64,000 bases of DNA. Origin: Dryococelus australis. Its lineage: Eukaryota; Arthropoda; Insecta; Phasmatodea; Phasmatidae. Under the pieces are notes generated by a model, which was not told the origin of the DNA, made no database searches, and saw only the letters and a list, made by a program, of their open reading frames with translations. The translations under genes and the position numbers were made by a program. Positions 47,400-59,200 of the stretch are shown here, one piece after another; the first letter of the stretch is position 1, and each line of letters starts with the position of its first letter. The stretch lies in contig CM057009.1 of assembly GCA_029891345.1 (NCBI GenBank), forward strand, positions 307,994,666-308,058,665. Direction: 5' to 3'.

Positions 47400-47640
47400 A
47401 ATGAAAGACTTGTTTTTTCACCAATCTTTCCATCAATATTTCGCAATCAGTTCCACAATATTTCAATATTTCCATCAACCTTTCAATTTTTTCATCAACC
47501 TTTTAATATTTACATCAATCTAACGCAATCAGCACCGCAATAGTAAAATTTCCATAAATCTTTCGCAATCAGCTCCACAATAATCTCCACAATCTTTCAA
47601 TATTTCCATCAATCTTTCGCAATCAGCCCTGCAATCATCG
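47400..47640 (-). repeat. Left copy of a CAATCTTTCCATCAA minisatellite
   Basis: Degenerate units of TTTCCATCAATCTTTCGCAA with CAGCTCCACAAT occupy about 240 bp. The inverted and much larger partner is at 49,270-50,065. Confidence 0.75.
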
Positions 47641-48152
47641 ATCTGTATTCAATCCATTCCTTTGTCGTCTGTCTTTATCCATGCATATTAAAAGAAACAT
47701 TTACCAACTGTCTCCTAAATTTGTACATGTCGACAGCAATAATGTTTAGTATACAGTCAACTATTCGTGCATTTTTATATTAAAGTGTTTATTAACATTC
47801 TATATGCAGATATTTCCGTTAATAGTTGAGAGCGCATAGCCACAATTTAAAGTTGTGAGGGATAAAAGACATGGCTCACAAAAATAAAGAAAAAATGATA
47901 ATAATTTATTATTATTTTGTAATTACAATTTCAGAAGAAGTAGTTCATTACATCAACGATATATCTCCTTTCCTTCAGTTGACAGTTTACAGTATTCTCA
48001 GAGTGTTCTCATATTTTTTAAATATAAATTTTATAGTGGAAGGCCTTTTTTGGGCATAAGCTGGGTACTTTATTGTGAATAATATATCTGAATTTATATA
48101 GAATATTGACATTTTATGTTCTGACACCGTGAGGTGATCATCGATTAGGGAA

Positions 48153-48947
48153 GTGCTCTTTTGTCATACCACGAAGTTGAATTGCGAATACGATGGCCTG
48201 CCTTTGATCTCATCTATCGTGGAGCTGCGACCTGCATCATCGCTAACTGGTTGTCGCCAGTGTCGATCGCAGTTTACAACTATGGAAAAAATGTTTGTCG
48301 GCATGAGAGAATGGCCTGTAAGAAGAGCCCTTTTCGTGCGATGAAGTACTACGGCATTGGCCCCATGCAGTCTGTGCAAGGCAATACATTAAAAGAACAT
48401 ACTGAGATCTGCAAGTGTTGGTCTACTGGGAGTCAGCAAGTGTTGCTGGCAATGCCTCTTGCTGCATCGATGGGTACCGATTCTACAGCTGATTATGATG
48501 AGACAGTTAATGCTAAAGACGGAATGAGTGCAGTAAAGTCAGTATGTGAGAAATATACACTTGCAAGACTTCCGTGTGAAGTCGATAAACTTAAATATAT
48601 ACGACTATCAGCTCGAAATACTGATGCACATTCTACTCTTACTACAAAGAAAAATAAAATTTAAAATTGGGAATGAAACAGGCAATGAAGACGATTATTA
48701 AGATGGCATAGGTTAAAATGAACACGAAGACAGTGATAATGTTGTAGAGGATGATGGCAATTTTCTCGATGCACTGTCACTCCCCTCTGACACATTTGCT
48801 TCAATGTGTGACATGGAGAATGTAGAAGACGTCGAGAATACTGACTATCTATTTCCCGAAGACCTGAAGGAACTTCTTGATAGAATCATATATTTGATTG
48901 ACCTTCCAAAATGCGGGGATTTACCACATTTTATTGAGATACCTTAA
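48153..48947 (+). pseudogene. C2HC zinc-finger protein with acidic tail, cargo of the 46.3-kb element
   Basis: The start is eroded, but CHTTKLNCEYDGLP aligns with the leader of the gene at 17,856. Fingers follow in two frames: CRQCRSQFTT, then CRHERMAC with the basic KKSPFRA, then LKEHTEICK. The main frame 48,161-48,664 continues with GSQQVLLAMPLAASMGTDST, GMSAVKSVCEKYTLARLPCE and a Lys-rich end, then a TAA at 48,662. Beyond it a second frame gives an acidic tail (NVVEDDGNFLDALSLPSD) ending at a stop at 48,945. This is the best model for the uninterrupted cargo gene into which the ATPase was inserted in the 17.5-kb element. Function unknown; DNA binding is likely from the fingers. Confidence 0.6.
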
Positions 48948-49269
48948 ATCACTAGTTAACTAAAGGAACAAGGATATGTCGCATAGTGTAATTAACTGCT
49001 TTCTTCTGAAATTGTATATACGAAATTATAATAAATAATTATAAAACAATTGTTCTTCTTAATTCTTGTGTGTCGTATCCTTTTTATACCTCACAACTTT
49101 AAAGTGGTTCTATGAGTACTCGACTATTAATGGAAATATCTTCATGTAGAATGATAGTAAAGACTTTAGTATAAAAATGCATGATTTGTTGATTGTATAC
49201 TAAGCATTGATTCTGTTGACATGTACAAATTTTGAAAACAATTTGGTGAATATTTTTTGTAATATGTAT

Positions 49270-50065
49270 GGATAAGGACAGGCGATAAACCCATGGATTG
49301 AATATGGATCGATGATTGTGGCGCTGATTGCAAAAGATTGATGAAGAGATTGCGATTGTGGATGTGATTGTAGTGCTGATTGCGATAGATCGATGGAAAT
49401 ATTGAAAGATTGATGGGAGATTGAAAGATTATGGATGTTATTGTGGAGCTGAATGCGAAAGATTGATGGAAATATTGAAAGATTGTGGAGCTGATTGCAG
49501 GAAATATTGATGGAATGATTACGATTGTGGAGCTGTTTGTGAAGATGACTGCGATTTATTGATGGAAAGATTGCAATTTTGGAGTTGACTGCGTTGTTGA
49601 TTGCAAAAGGTCGAAAGATTCATGGAAATATTGAAATATTGTGATGCGGACTACGAAATATTGATGGAAGGGTTGCGATTATGGAGCTCATTGAAAAGGT
49701 TTGATGGAAATATTGCTATTATGGAACTGATTGGGGAGATTATTGCGAATGAATTATGAGAATATTGTGATTGTGGAGCTGCTTGTGGTGCTGAATGCGA
49801 AAGATTGAAAGATTGATTGAAACATTGTGGAGCTGATTGCGAAAGATTTATAGAAAGTTTGCTACTGTAGAGCTGATTGCGAAAGATTGATGGAACGATT
49901 GTGATTGTAGAGCTGATTGCATAAGATTAATGGAAACATTGAGATTGTGGAGTAGATTGCAGTGCTGATTTGCGAAAGACTGATGAAAATATTGCGAAGG
50001 ATTGATGGTGAGAGCGAAAGATTGATGGGGAAATTGAAAAATTGATGGGGAAATTGAAAGATTGA
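49270..50065 (+). repeat. Right copy of the GATTGATGGAAATATTGAAAG minisatellite
   Basis: Roughly twenty-five degenerate units combine GATTGCGAAAGATTGATGGA with ATTGTGGAGCTG. The array is mirrored, shorter, at 47,400-47,640. The same motif occurs once in each arm of the 54.5-kb element (near 56,770 and 57,965). Confidence 0.8.
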
Positions 50066-51634
50066 TAAAAAAACAAGTCTGTCATTTTGATTTTTGATTT
50101 TTTTAATTTATTCGAATTGTTTAGGTTTTTTAATTTATGGGGTCAGAGTTAGAAGGTCACAGGTCTATGGTCACGGTCACATGGACCCAAGATGGTGGTA
50201 GTAGTCAGTAATCTAATATGCTCAGTAATCTAATATGCTCGCTGGCTTTTCATGAATTTATTCAAATTGTAAAATTTTTTCTCAAGTTTTTAATTTCAAG
50301 GACATCCAAGCTCATGGTTATAGGGTCACAATCTGGGGTCAAGTTCAAGCCTGGGTCCAACATACTTATTGGGTGACATAATAGCATGGCGGCTGGTCGG
50401 TTCCAGACCATCGTCATATCTATGCCCAAACATTTAAAATTTAAATTTTGTAATTTTTAAAATAATTTTTTAGTAATTTTTGGATTTTTTTTAGAATTCA
50501 TAATAATTTTTTATCAGTTTTTTCAGTTTTATAATTTTTTAAAGTTTTTGAGATTTTTAAAATTATTTTGTGTTCTAGGCCATTTGAGCTCATGGGGTCA
50601 TGGTCAAGGTCACCTGAATCCAATATGGCTTAAGTAGTGTGTAAATGTAATATGCTTGCTGACTTTAATGAATTTATTCAATATTTACCATTTTTCTAGA
50701 GTTTTTCTTTTCAAGGTCATCTTAGGTCACGAATAATGGGTCTGAGTTCCCAGTGCTGAGTTCTGAGTCCCGAGTCCTAAGTCCTCACAAGCCCTCAAAA
50801 GTTCCCAATAGACTGTTTTTTGCAAAAAAGAAACTTGATTCTTCTTGAAGGAAAGAAAAAAATTGTTGAGGGAAAAACTGGAAATTTTTAGGGAAAAAGG
50901 AAATTGCGAGGGGACTAAGGGAAATTTTTAGGGGAAAATGGCCACGGGAATGGAATTCTTAAATAATATATTTATAAATTTTAATAATTTTAAAATAAAT
51001 TTTAAGGTTTTTTTTTTAATTTTTGGGTTTTTAATTTTTTAAAAATATTATTGGGAATAATATCACATGGATCCAAGATGGTGGCCGGGTGATGTTACAA
51101 CATGGAGGCCGGTCGGCACCTGGCTCTTACTCCCGGAATCCATTGTCCGAGTCTTCTCAATTTCCTACTACTTATATCACCTTTTACGGCTGTATTTCAT
51201 GTCTGTTACAGGTTGTATACCAGCGTCCCTACTTGGCAATTCATAATTCGGTTTCGGATCATTGGGCGCACCATGAGGCCGTTATTGGCATAGAATTTCC
51301 ATGAAGCCAGAAACGATATCACAATTTGTATTACATTTCACTGAGTTTGAAATTCATTCAAATGGCTCTAAGGAAAAGCAATCTCAAAAAATATTTATAT
51401 ATCTATCTTTTAAATTCTGCTTGATAATGTTCTCCCTCTTTATGAAGAAATAAATACGAGCAATTTATAATATGTTTCTACAATCAACATATTTTAGTTT
51501 ACATGCATTTTGTTATAAAGGGAAATGTTAATGATTTAACCTATTCAACGAGAGTTAACACTGGTGCTTGAGATTTTTTATTTTGTACGTGGGACATGAC
51601 TTTGTAAGTTAACAAATAATTACATGTTGCAATT

Positions 51635-53511
51635 TGTTACATATTCGACATATCAAGCGAGGCCAGGCATGGTTGTAATGCGGCCAACGATTGCTTTATA
51701 AACTATAATCGCAGGCAACGGGAACAGTGTTAGAACTGTGAAAAATAGAGCAATCTACAGAAGCGAGCAGAAAATTTGGGTCAGTCTGAAACAGTAGGGT
51801 TGCTGCAATTCCATCAGCAATCACGTCAGTAAATCAGCCCAGGCTACTAGGTAAAGCCAATGGGAGTTGAGGATTTCGGTGAAGGTGGGCATAAACAAGA
51901 AGTGGTTGGTCCTGACAGCTGTGGGCTGGAGAGTCAGTCGACGGTGGTCCACTGACGTCAGCTGTCACCAAGTGGGGATTGGGGGTGAGTTCCGTCCCGC
52001 TAGGGTGAGAGAGCTAGTCCTTACCCTTTAACCTCATAAATGTGACTGATATCCATTCCCTTCATAAACCAAACCTCTTCTAATAACATCACTTCTGCGA
52101 GTACTGTTGTATTAGAGTCAGTAAAGATAACCTGTATTTATTAATTGGTTACATTTAATCGATCTATGATTTCTAATTCATGATAAACTGTAATTGTGCT
52201 CAAGTGTTTATGTACCACATAGGGGGTATATAACAGTGGCGGCGGCTTGTTTCCACCCTGCCCTCTTGCCGCATAGTAGTAGCTACTCTTCCATTCAACT
52301 CTCCCCCCTTATAATGCAATTACAATAAAATCCCCTCCCACCTCTACCATATACCAAAGCGGGTAAAATCACCTTACCTAATGCCTTGCTCTCAAACCCC
52401 ATTTTATTGAGGCTTTATTATTAAAATAGTTGTTTAAAGGGAATAACTGCTTTTGTATTATAATTCTGTATGCAGACACTATCCCAATGATCACTTATAC
52501 ATGCAGTATAAATACACAGAATTGTTTCAAAACATATTAAATAATTGAATAAATTAATAAGCATGTATCAGTTTAATGGAGGGAGTGACAACACATTAAA
52601 ACAGTAAAATTTAAAAAAATTGATTGGCCTTTTAACAGCTAGTTCGATAAAAACCCAACAAAAGCAGAACACAGAACACGTCAAATGCAACTAGGATACA
52701 GTACAAAAATAACAGCACTATTCAAAAAGTAATGTTATGTTTGCGACATATAAAGCGAGGCCAGGCAAGGCTGTAATGCGGCCAACCTTTTTTTTTTAAA
52801 ACAATTATTGCAGACAATGGGGACAGTGTAGCAATGGCAGAAAGTACAGCGATCCACAGAAGCTAGCAGAAAATTTTGATCTGGCTGACACAGTAGTGTT
52901 GCGGCAACTCCATCAGCAAGCATGTCAGAAACTCCGCCCAGGCTATTAGGGAGAGCCAATGGGAGTTGAGGATTTCTGTGAAGGTGGGCGTGAATGATAA
53001 GTGAGGTGGTCATGACAGCTGTGGTCCGGAGAATCAGTAGGCGGCGGTCCACCGAGGTCAGCGGTCACCGAGTGGGGATTGAGGGTGAGTTCCATCCTGA
53101 TAAGGGGAGAGTTCCATCCTGATAAGGGGAGAGTTCCATCCTGATAAGGGGAGAGTTCCGTCCTGATAAGGGGAGAGTTCCATCCTGATAAGGGGAGAGT
53201 TCCGTCCTGATAAGGGGAGAGTTCCATCCTGATAAGGGGAGAGTTCCATCCTGATAAGGGGAGAGTTCCATCCTGATAAGGGGAGAGAGCTGTTCCGTAA
53301 CCCTTAACCTTATCCATCATACTGATAGCAATTCCCTTCATAAACGAAACCTCTTCTAATCACATCACATTTGCTTGTACTGTTGTATTAGAGTCAGTAA
53401 AGACCACCTATATTTGCTAATTGGAGATATTTCATTGATCTGTTATTTCTACATCCTGATCAACCTTAATTGTGCCCAAGTGTTTATGTAACACATAGGT
53501 TGTATATAACA
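51635..53511. mobile_element. TRIM-like unit: two direct terminal repeats around 0.5 kb
   Basis: Two direct copies (51,635-52,235 and 52,733-53,511) both begin TGTTA, end TAACA and share GCGAGGCCAGGC, AATGCGGCCAAC, AGCCAATGGGAGTTGAGGAT and GTATTAGAGTCAGTAAAGA. Starting TG and ending CA with short inverted ends is LTR-like, and the 497-bp interior is too short for genes, as in TRIMs. The interior starts G-TGGCGGCGGC, a possible primer site. Against this, I see no clear polypurine tract and no matching 5-bp flanks (CAATT and AAACA), so a simple tandem duplication remains possible. Confidence 0.45.
53087..53284 (+). repeat. 22-bp minisatellite, nine units, inside the second terminal repeat
   Basis: Nine nearly identical units contain GTTCCATCCTGATAAGGGG with single CAT/CGT variants. 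The first terminal repeat has only one related unit (near 51,990), so expansion happened after the two copies separated. Confidence 0.95.
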
Positions 53512-53939
53512 AAACATTTGAAAATAAAACAAATACTTGAAGAAAGTCATTTAGTGGTGCCAATGTATTATTTTCATAGCTTGAAAAGACACCAGATCAC
53601 AGTGGACAGTTTTTTCAAAAGTAGAAATAAAATGTGCTGGTTTTCTATTTAACATTTTACTAGCTGCCACTTCATGTGTGGGGTTAACATATACTACGAT
53701 CCATATTCTTATCTTCGGACACACCGTGCCTCCTGATTGCTAGTACATTAGGCACTAGCATGTAAATGTAATATTTCATGTCATATCTCATAGCGGTTGG
53801 CACACCGGCTCGTTCACCAATCCTTTCAGAAGCTAATATATTAAAAATTATGGCATCAAGTCTGGTGTAATATCCACTTTAGTGAATTTCGTACCACAGC
53901 TTATTATTTCTGCAAATATGATAATTTTTATCTAAGTTT

Positions 53940-54290
53940 GTAAGGAGTCATCAGACGCTGAGATTATATGTCACTGGATGGTGCGCAGGTACGCCCGTGT
54001 AGTGCTTACAGCCAGTCAAACAATGACAGGATTCTCCCTGCCGGTGGTCCGTCGGGGTCGACTAGAGCTGTCTCGATCGTAGTGTGTACCCTCCGATTCC
54101 CACTGTGTCCAACACCAGCTTACAGTGTAGGCAGAACAGTTCAAGTGACGAACAAAGCGCTCAAAGTCTAACCTGCCTCTCAGAAGACGACGATGTGGCC
54201 TCACTTAAACTCATCCAGCTGGGCAAGGCTGCTCGAATATGCTGTCGAGGCTTGCTGCTTGTTAACTATACTTGGTTCTGTGTCTCACAC
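53940..54290 (-). pseudogene. Tc1/mariner-like transposase N-terminal relic
   Basis: On the minus strand a helix-turn-helix region is readable through several stops: GHIVVF and EAG near 54,200, then FVRHLNCSAYTVSWCWTQWE and SSSRPRRTTGRENPVIV (54,016-54,204). The order 'paired-like helices, aromatic W, GRPR-like hook, TTxRE' is that of the DNA-binding part of Tc1-like transposases. No DDE domain follows, and no inverted ends were found. It is an old fragment. Confidence 0.5.
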
Positions 54291-55439
54291 TTACTCTAAT
54301 TCTCTAATTGGTGTCTTGAAACTATGATGATACAGTGACATGTATGGCCCTTAGTGGCACATCCACGCAATCAAACTACATTAAACGCAAATGGGACACA
54401 TGTCAGGCCATGATGACACTATGTGTCAAACCTCGTTTAGTTCATTGTGATCAATTTTTTTTTCAAATTAGTGAATACTATTTTTTTCATTTGACACAGC
54501 TTTCTAGTAGTAGGAAAATGGGCAGTTGGGAACAAGGGGATCGGGTATAGGATTAGGTTTCAGGGGAGCCGCCCTCTTGTTATATTACCCGACCGCCATC
54601 TTGGATGTCATTGACATTTTATCCCTGACCCATGTAACCTTTTACATTGACCTAAACCTTCACCCCGAGGATTTTTGACATAAAAAAACACTAGACAAAA
54701 CCTTTAAAAATTTAAAAAAAAATCCTCTCAAATTAAAAAAAAAATACTATTAAAATAATTAGAAAATTGTAAAAAAATTAATTAAAAAATTATTTAAAAG
54801 ATCCTTGGAAATGACCCATTCTTTCAGAAATACTGACTAGGATCAGCGACCCAGGGTCAGACCCAGGTGACCAGGAGACAGGAAATAGTACATATGACCT
54901 TTGACCTTTGACCTTTAAAATGCAAAAATCAATAACATAAAAAATCCCAAAAAATTAAAAAATCTATTTAAATCTGTATAAAAAAAATTTGTTATTAAAG
55001 TTTTAATGTGAATCGTTTTAAATATATAAAAATCAATTTTAAAAATTAAAACATAGTTTAAAAATTTATTTTTATAATATTTTATTTGTTAAATTTGTTT
55101 ATTAAAAAGTCTATAACCCCGGCGGCCATTTTTCCCTTTTTCACCTCAAAATTTTGCTTTTTTCCTAAAAAAAATTTCCCTTAAAAAATTTAATTAAAAA
55201 CTTACATTTCCCAGCGCCGCCATTAGTCACATTCATTCCATCCCCAGCAGACGACTGACTCCCTCGCACCTACGCCCTCACCTATACTCATTCCGCTATC
55301 TTAATTTTTTTCATTTGTCATTTGTTTATACATTACTTGAGACCACCATCTTTGTTTATATGTTACAGGAGGCTGCATTTTTTGTTCGTATTAGTTCGTC
55401 ATTTTTAATACATTATTGGAGGCCACCATATTGGTAGGC

Positions 55440-56250
55440 AAACACCATCTTGGAGGCATCACCCACCCACCATATTGGAAACCAATGACTTTGACCTTGA
55501 CCCCATGACCTAGGAAACAAAAACTATTGAAAAATGCATATATTTCAACAAGCATAATACCTTAAAGACTACCACTGCCATATTAGATGAATAATAACTC
55601 GATCTTGACCCCGTGATCTTGAATAAACTTGAAAACAAAAACTCGATAAAATACATTTAAAAGTCAGCAGTCATAATACATTAAGAACTATCACCACCAT
55701 ATTAAATGCAGACTACCTCGACCCCACAACCTTGGATGACCTTGAAAACAAAAACTTGAGAAAAATTCACAAAAAATCAGCAAGCATAATACATTAAAGA
55801 ATAACACCGCCATATTATATGCAGATTACCTTTCGACCTTGACCACATGACCTTGAATGACCTTTAAAATCAAAACTCTTTAAAAAAACATAAAAGTCAG
55901 CAAGCATAATACATTACACACTACGAGCGCCATATTAAATGCAGACTACGATGACCTTTACACCATAACCTTGAACGACCTGGAAAACCATAATTCAAGA
56001 AAATATACATAAAAATCAATAAGCATAATACATAAAAGACTGCCACCGCCATATTAGATGGAGACTACCTCGATCTTGACCGCATGACTTTGAATTACCT
56101 TGAAAATAAAAAATATAAAAATGCATATACATCAAAAAGCATAATACATTACAGACACCCACCACATTATTAGATACAGACTACCTTAGCCTTAACCCCG
56201 TAACCTTGAATGACCTATAAAACAAAAAACTCGAGAAAAATCTATGTAAA
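55440..56250 (-). repeat. Tandem ~110-120-bp units in the left arm
   Basis: About seven units contain ACCGCCATATTAGATGCAGA, CTACCTCGACCTTGACC, CATGACCTTGAATGACCTTG and AGCATAATACATTA. The inverted partner in the right arm (58,800-59,200) has only about four units. Confidence 0.8.
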
Positions 56251-56636
56251 GAGGCAGGAGATAGTCGAGACGATCCACCTTCGGCGTAGCTGCTGTCACA
56301 CTAAACCTCTCCGCTTACCTCCCTACTGCTAACAATATACAAGTGTGAAAGCCCTATGGCAGCATATTGACTTTGAACCAATTTTACTGCACCATTTATA
56401 CATTGTACAGACACCATCCAGCCAATCACCAAGTTACATCATGGTTGCAGCTGACCAATCACATGCAGGCATTGAGACATCACACACACACGCATGCAGG
56501 TAGGCAGGCATAAGATGCTAGTTTCTTGATCACGTTACCATCCAGTTATATCTTAAACAGTTTCATCCAGGCGAGTTTTACTCTCTCGCCTATAAATCAT
56601 TGTTACACTTAAAGTAGACAACTTACCACATCGACC

Positions 56637-57049
56637 TCATTTGCCCATTGACCCCATATTGTCCCATGCCCCATTAACCCATGATAACACCTGATTGCGG
56701 TGGCCGCGGCAGTGGTGATGATTGCTAAAGATTGAGATTAGGATTGGGATGTGTTGCATCTGTGTGGGTTGTGAGGTTGATGGAAAGATTGCGGTTGCGA
56801 CTGATGGAAAGACTGACTCCAGCAAAACTAAACCCACGAAAAGGGTTCTTTTGTACAAACCATTCTCTCATGCCAGCATGCATTTCTTGAACGTAAGTGA
56901 AAACTCGATTGCAGAATACCAACTAGCAACAACCAGTTAGCGGTGATGCAGGTCGAGGCTCCGTGATCGTCGAAGTCAAAAGACAACACTCCATATTCGC
57001 AATTCATCTTCGTGATATTGGAGCACTCTGAGAAAAACCAAATACTCAT
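56637..57049 (-). pseudogene. Zinc-finger leader ORF, left-arm copy
   Basis: From ATG 57,049 the frame reads SIWFFSECSNITKMNCEYGV and SFDFDDHGASTCITANWLL, homologous to the leader at 17,856. It then shows one finger spread over two frames (FCNRVFTYVQEMHA and CWHERMVCTKEPF). Downstream the frame runs into Asn/Pro-rich sequence from the CAATCTTTCCATCAA repeat, so the acidic tail seen in sibling genes is missing. It points away from the centre of the palindrome and mirrors the copy at 57,713. Confidence 0.5.
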
Positions 57050-57059
57050 TCGCCCTTGA

Positions 57060-57700
57060 AGAAAACATGCAGGTACTATTATTTATAATTATATATATAC
57101 GATAGGAATATAACACATTTATAATTATATCAATATGTAAATATACAATAACTTTCAATTAATTTTATACATAATTATGTATTGGCATATGTAAATAACT
57201 ATGTATTTGTATAGGCATATAAGTATGTAAATAAAAAAATTATTTTCAATTTAATTTATATAAATAGTTATGAAGCTATAACTAAGTAAATATAAAATTA
57301 ATTTCAATTTACTTTATATCTGTAGTTATACGTATACAAGTATGAATATATAAAGTTATTTTCTATTTATTTTATACAAAAGTATGTACATATAAATAAA
57401 TTTATTAAAATGTCTGTATATAGGTATTATACATATAAATATGGATATATAAAATTGATTTAAATGTATGTATATGTATGTACATATAAATATGGAAATA
57501 TAAAATTTATTTTAATACCTATATAAAAGTGTACATATAAATATGGAAATATAAAATTTAATTGTAAATCTACATATAAGTATGTACATAAAATATGGGT
57601 ATATAAAATAAATTTAAATATCTATACTTAAATATGTACATATAAATACGAAATTATAGAAATAATTAAACTGTCCGGTGTTATAGTTCCTGCATGTTTT
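57060..57700. repeat. AT-rich centre of the palindrome with ~53-bp tandem units
   Basis: Units of TGTACATATAAATATGGAAA with TATAAAATTTATTTTAA repeat about eight times. Similar sequence lies just inside the left arm of the 17.5-kb element (17,620-17,830). It separates two outward-facing leader ORFs, so any promoter for them would lie here. Confidence 0.7.
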
Positions 57701-57712
57701 CTTTTGGAGCGA

Positions 57713-57960
57713 ATGTGTATTTGGGTTTTCTCAGAGTGCTCCAATACCATGAAGATGAATTGCAAATATAAACTGCCATCTTTTGACCTCGACGATCATA
57801 GAGCTTCTACCTGCATCACAGCTAACTGGTTGCTGTTAGTTAATATTCTGCGATAGATTTTTTACTTATGTTCAAGAAATGTATGCTTGCACGAGAAAAC
57901 AGTTAGTACAAAAGAGCCCTTTTTGTGTGTTAAGTCTGCTGGAGTCAGTCTTTCCATCAG
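57713..57960 (+). pseudogene. Zinc-finger leader ORF, right-arm copy
   Basis: From ATG 57,713 the frame reads CIWVFSECSNTMKMNCKYKL and FDLDDHRASTCITANWLL before a TAG near 57,853. The finger remains only in pieces (MLARENS in another frame). It is the diverged mirror of 56,637-57,049. Confidence 0.45.
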
Positions 57961-58022
57961 TCGCAATTGCAATCTTTCCATCAACCTCACAACCCACACA
58001 GATGCAACACATCCCAATCCTA

Positions 58023-58112
58023 ATCTCAATCTTTAGCAATCACCACCACTGCCGCCTCCACCGCCGTCGCCACCATCATATCCGCCACCGACGCCGACGC
58101 CGCTACCGCCAC
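58023..58112 (+). repeat. CCN/CCG trinucleotide-rich tract
   Basis: Runs such as CCGCCTCCACCGCCGTCGCC occupy about 90 bases. The left-arm partner (near 56,695) has only a short version, so this expanded in one arm. Confidence 0.7.
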
Positions 58113-58139
58113 CGTAATCAGGTGTTATTATGGGTTAAT

Positions 58140-58400
58140 TGGTCATGGGACAATATGTGGTCGATGGGGTCAATGAGTCAATGGGGTCGATGTGGTCAAT
58201 GGGGTCGATGGGGTCAATATCTTCGATGGGGCTAATAGGGTCGACAGGGTCAATGGAGCCGATGAGGTCAATCGGGTCGATGGAGTAGATGTGGTCAATA
58301 TGGTCAATGGGGTCAATTAGTAATGGGGTCAATGGGTCATGGGGTCGGTGGTGTCGATGGGTAAATAGGTCAATGGGTCATTTTGTGAAGGGGTCAGTCC
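58140..58400 (+). repeat. GGGGTCAAT / GGGGTCGAT minisatellite, right arm only
   Basis: About 25 units of a 9-base phrase alternate GGTCAATGG and GGTCGATGG. The left arm has only three to four related phrases (near 56,645-56,690). The open frame here that reads as Ile-Asp-Pro repeats is a by-product. Confidence 0.8.
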
Positions 58401-58799
58401 GACAATTGGAGTCAGTTGTCTACTTTAAGTGTAACCATGATTTATGGGTGAGAGAAGAAAACGCGTCTGGAGGAAACTGTTTAAGATATATCTGCATGGC
58501 AATGAGATAAAGGAACTAGCATCTAAAGCCTGCCTGCCTGCCTGTGTGTGTGGGATGTCTCAATGCCTGCATGTGATTGGTCAGCTGCAATCATAAGGTA
58601 ACTTGGTGATTGGCTGGTCGGTGTCTGTACAATGTATAAATGGTGCAGTAAAATTGGTTCAAAGTCAATATGATGCCATAGGGATTGTACACTTGTACAT
58701 TGTAAGCAGTAGGGAGGTACGCAGAGATGTTTCGTGTGACAGCAGCTCTGCCGAAGTTGGATCGTCTCGACTAGCTTCTACCTTTTCACATAGATTTTT

Positions 58800-59200
58800 C
58801 TCGAGATTTTTGTTTTTATGTCATTCAAGGTCACGAGGTTAAAGCCAAGGTACTTTGTATCATATAAGGTGGTTATAGTCTGTAATGTACTATGGTTGTT
58901 CACTTTTATGTATTTTTCTAAGTTTTTATTTTCAAGGTAATTCAAGGTCATGGGGTCAATGTCGAGGTAGTCTGCGTTTAATATGGCAGTGGTAGTCTTT
59001 AATGTATTATGCTTGCTGACTTTTATGTATTTTTCTCAAGTTTTGATTTTAAAGGTCATTCGTGGTCACGGTGACAAGGTCGTGGTTCTCTGCATCTAAT
59101 ATGGCGGTGGTTATCTGTAATGTATTATGGTTGCTGACTTTTATGTATTTTTCTAGATTTTTTGTTTTCAAGGTAATGGGTTCAAGGTCATTGGTTTCCA
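58800..59200 (+). repeat. Tandem ~110-120-bp units in the right arm
   Basis: About four units contain TTTCAAGGTCATTCAAGGTC-like phrases, TCTGCATCTAATATGGCGGT and AATGTATTATGCTTGCTGAC. Each unit carries an AAGGTCA half-site and an AATATGGCGG motif. Confidence 0.8.

Larger units (their letters stand above)
46331..51172. mobile_element. 4.8-kb long-inverted-repeat element with a zinc-finger gene
   Basis: The left end AGTAAGAGGAAATAGAGAAG and the reverse complement of the right end (AGTAGTAGGAAATTGAGAAG) match, and the match continues through GGACAAT, GGAGCCAGG and CACCATCTTGGAT. The arms extend to about 47,690 and from about 49,210. Both hold TGACCTTGACC-type motifs, CCATCTTGG/CCAAGATGG, and mirrored CAATCTTTCCATCAA arrays. 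The interior holds the gene at 48,153-48,947. Flanks TTTGTG and TATATC do not match, so a target duplication is not visible. Confidence 0.7.

Noticed and set aside
52946-53341. Frames with repeated SPYQDGTLPLSGWN units
   Set aside because: A 22-bp minisatellite reads through all three frames; no protein is implied.
51635-53511. Full LTR retrotransposon
   Set aside because: No gag, protease, reverse transcriptase or integrase frames in the 0.5-kb interior.
58135-58332. Frame with Ile-Asp-Pro repeats
   Set aside because: Translation of the GGGGTCAAT/GGGGTCGAT minisatellite.
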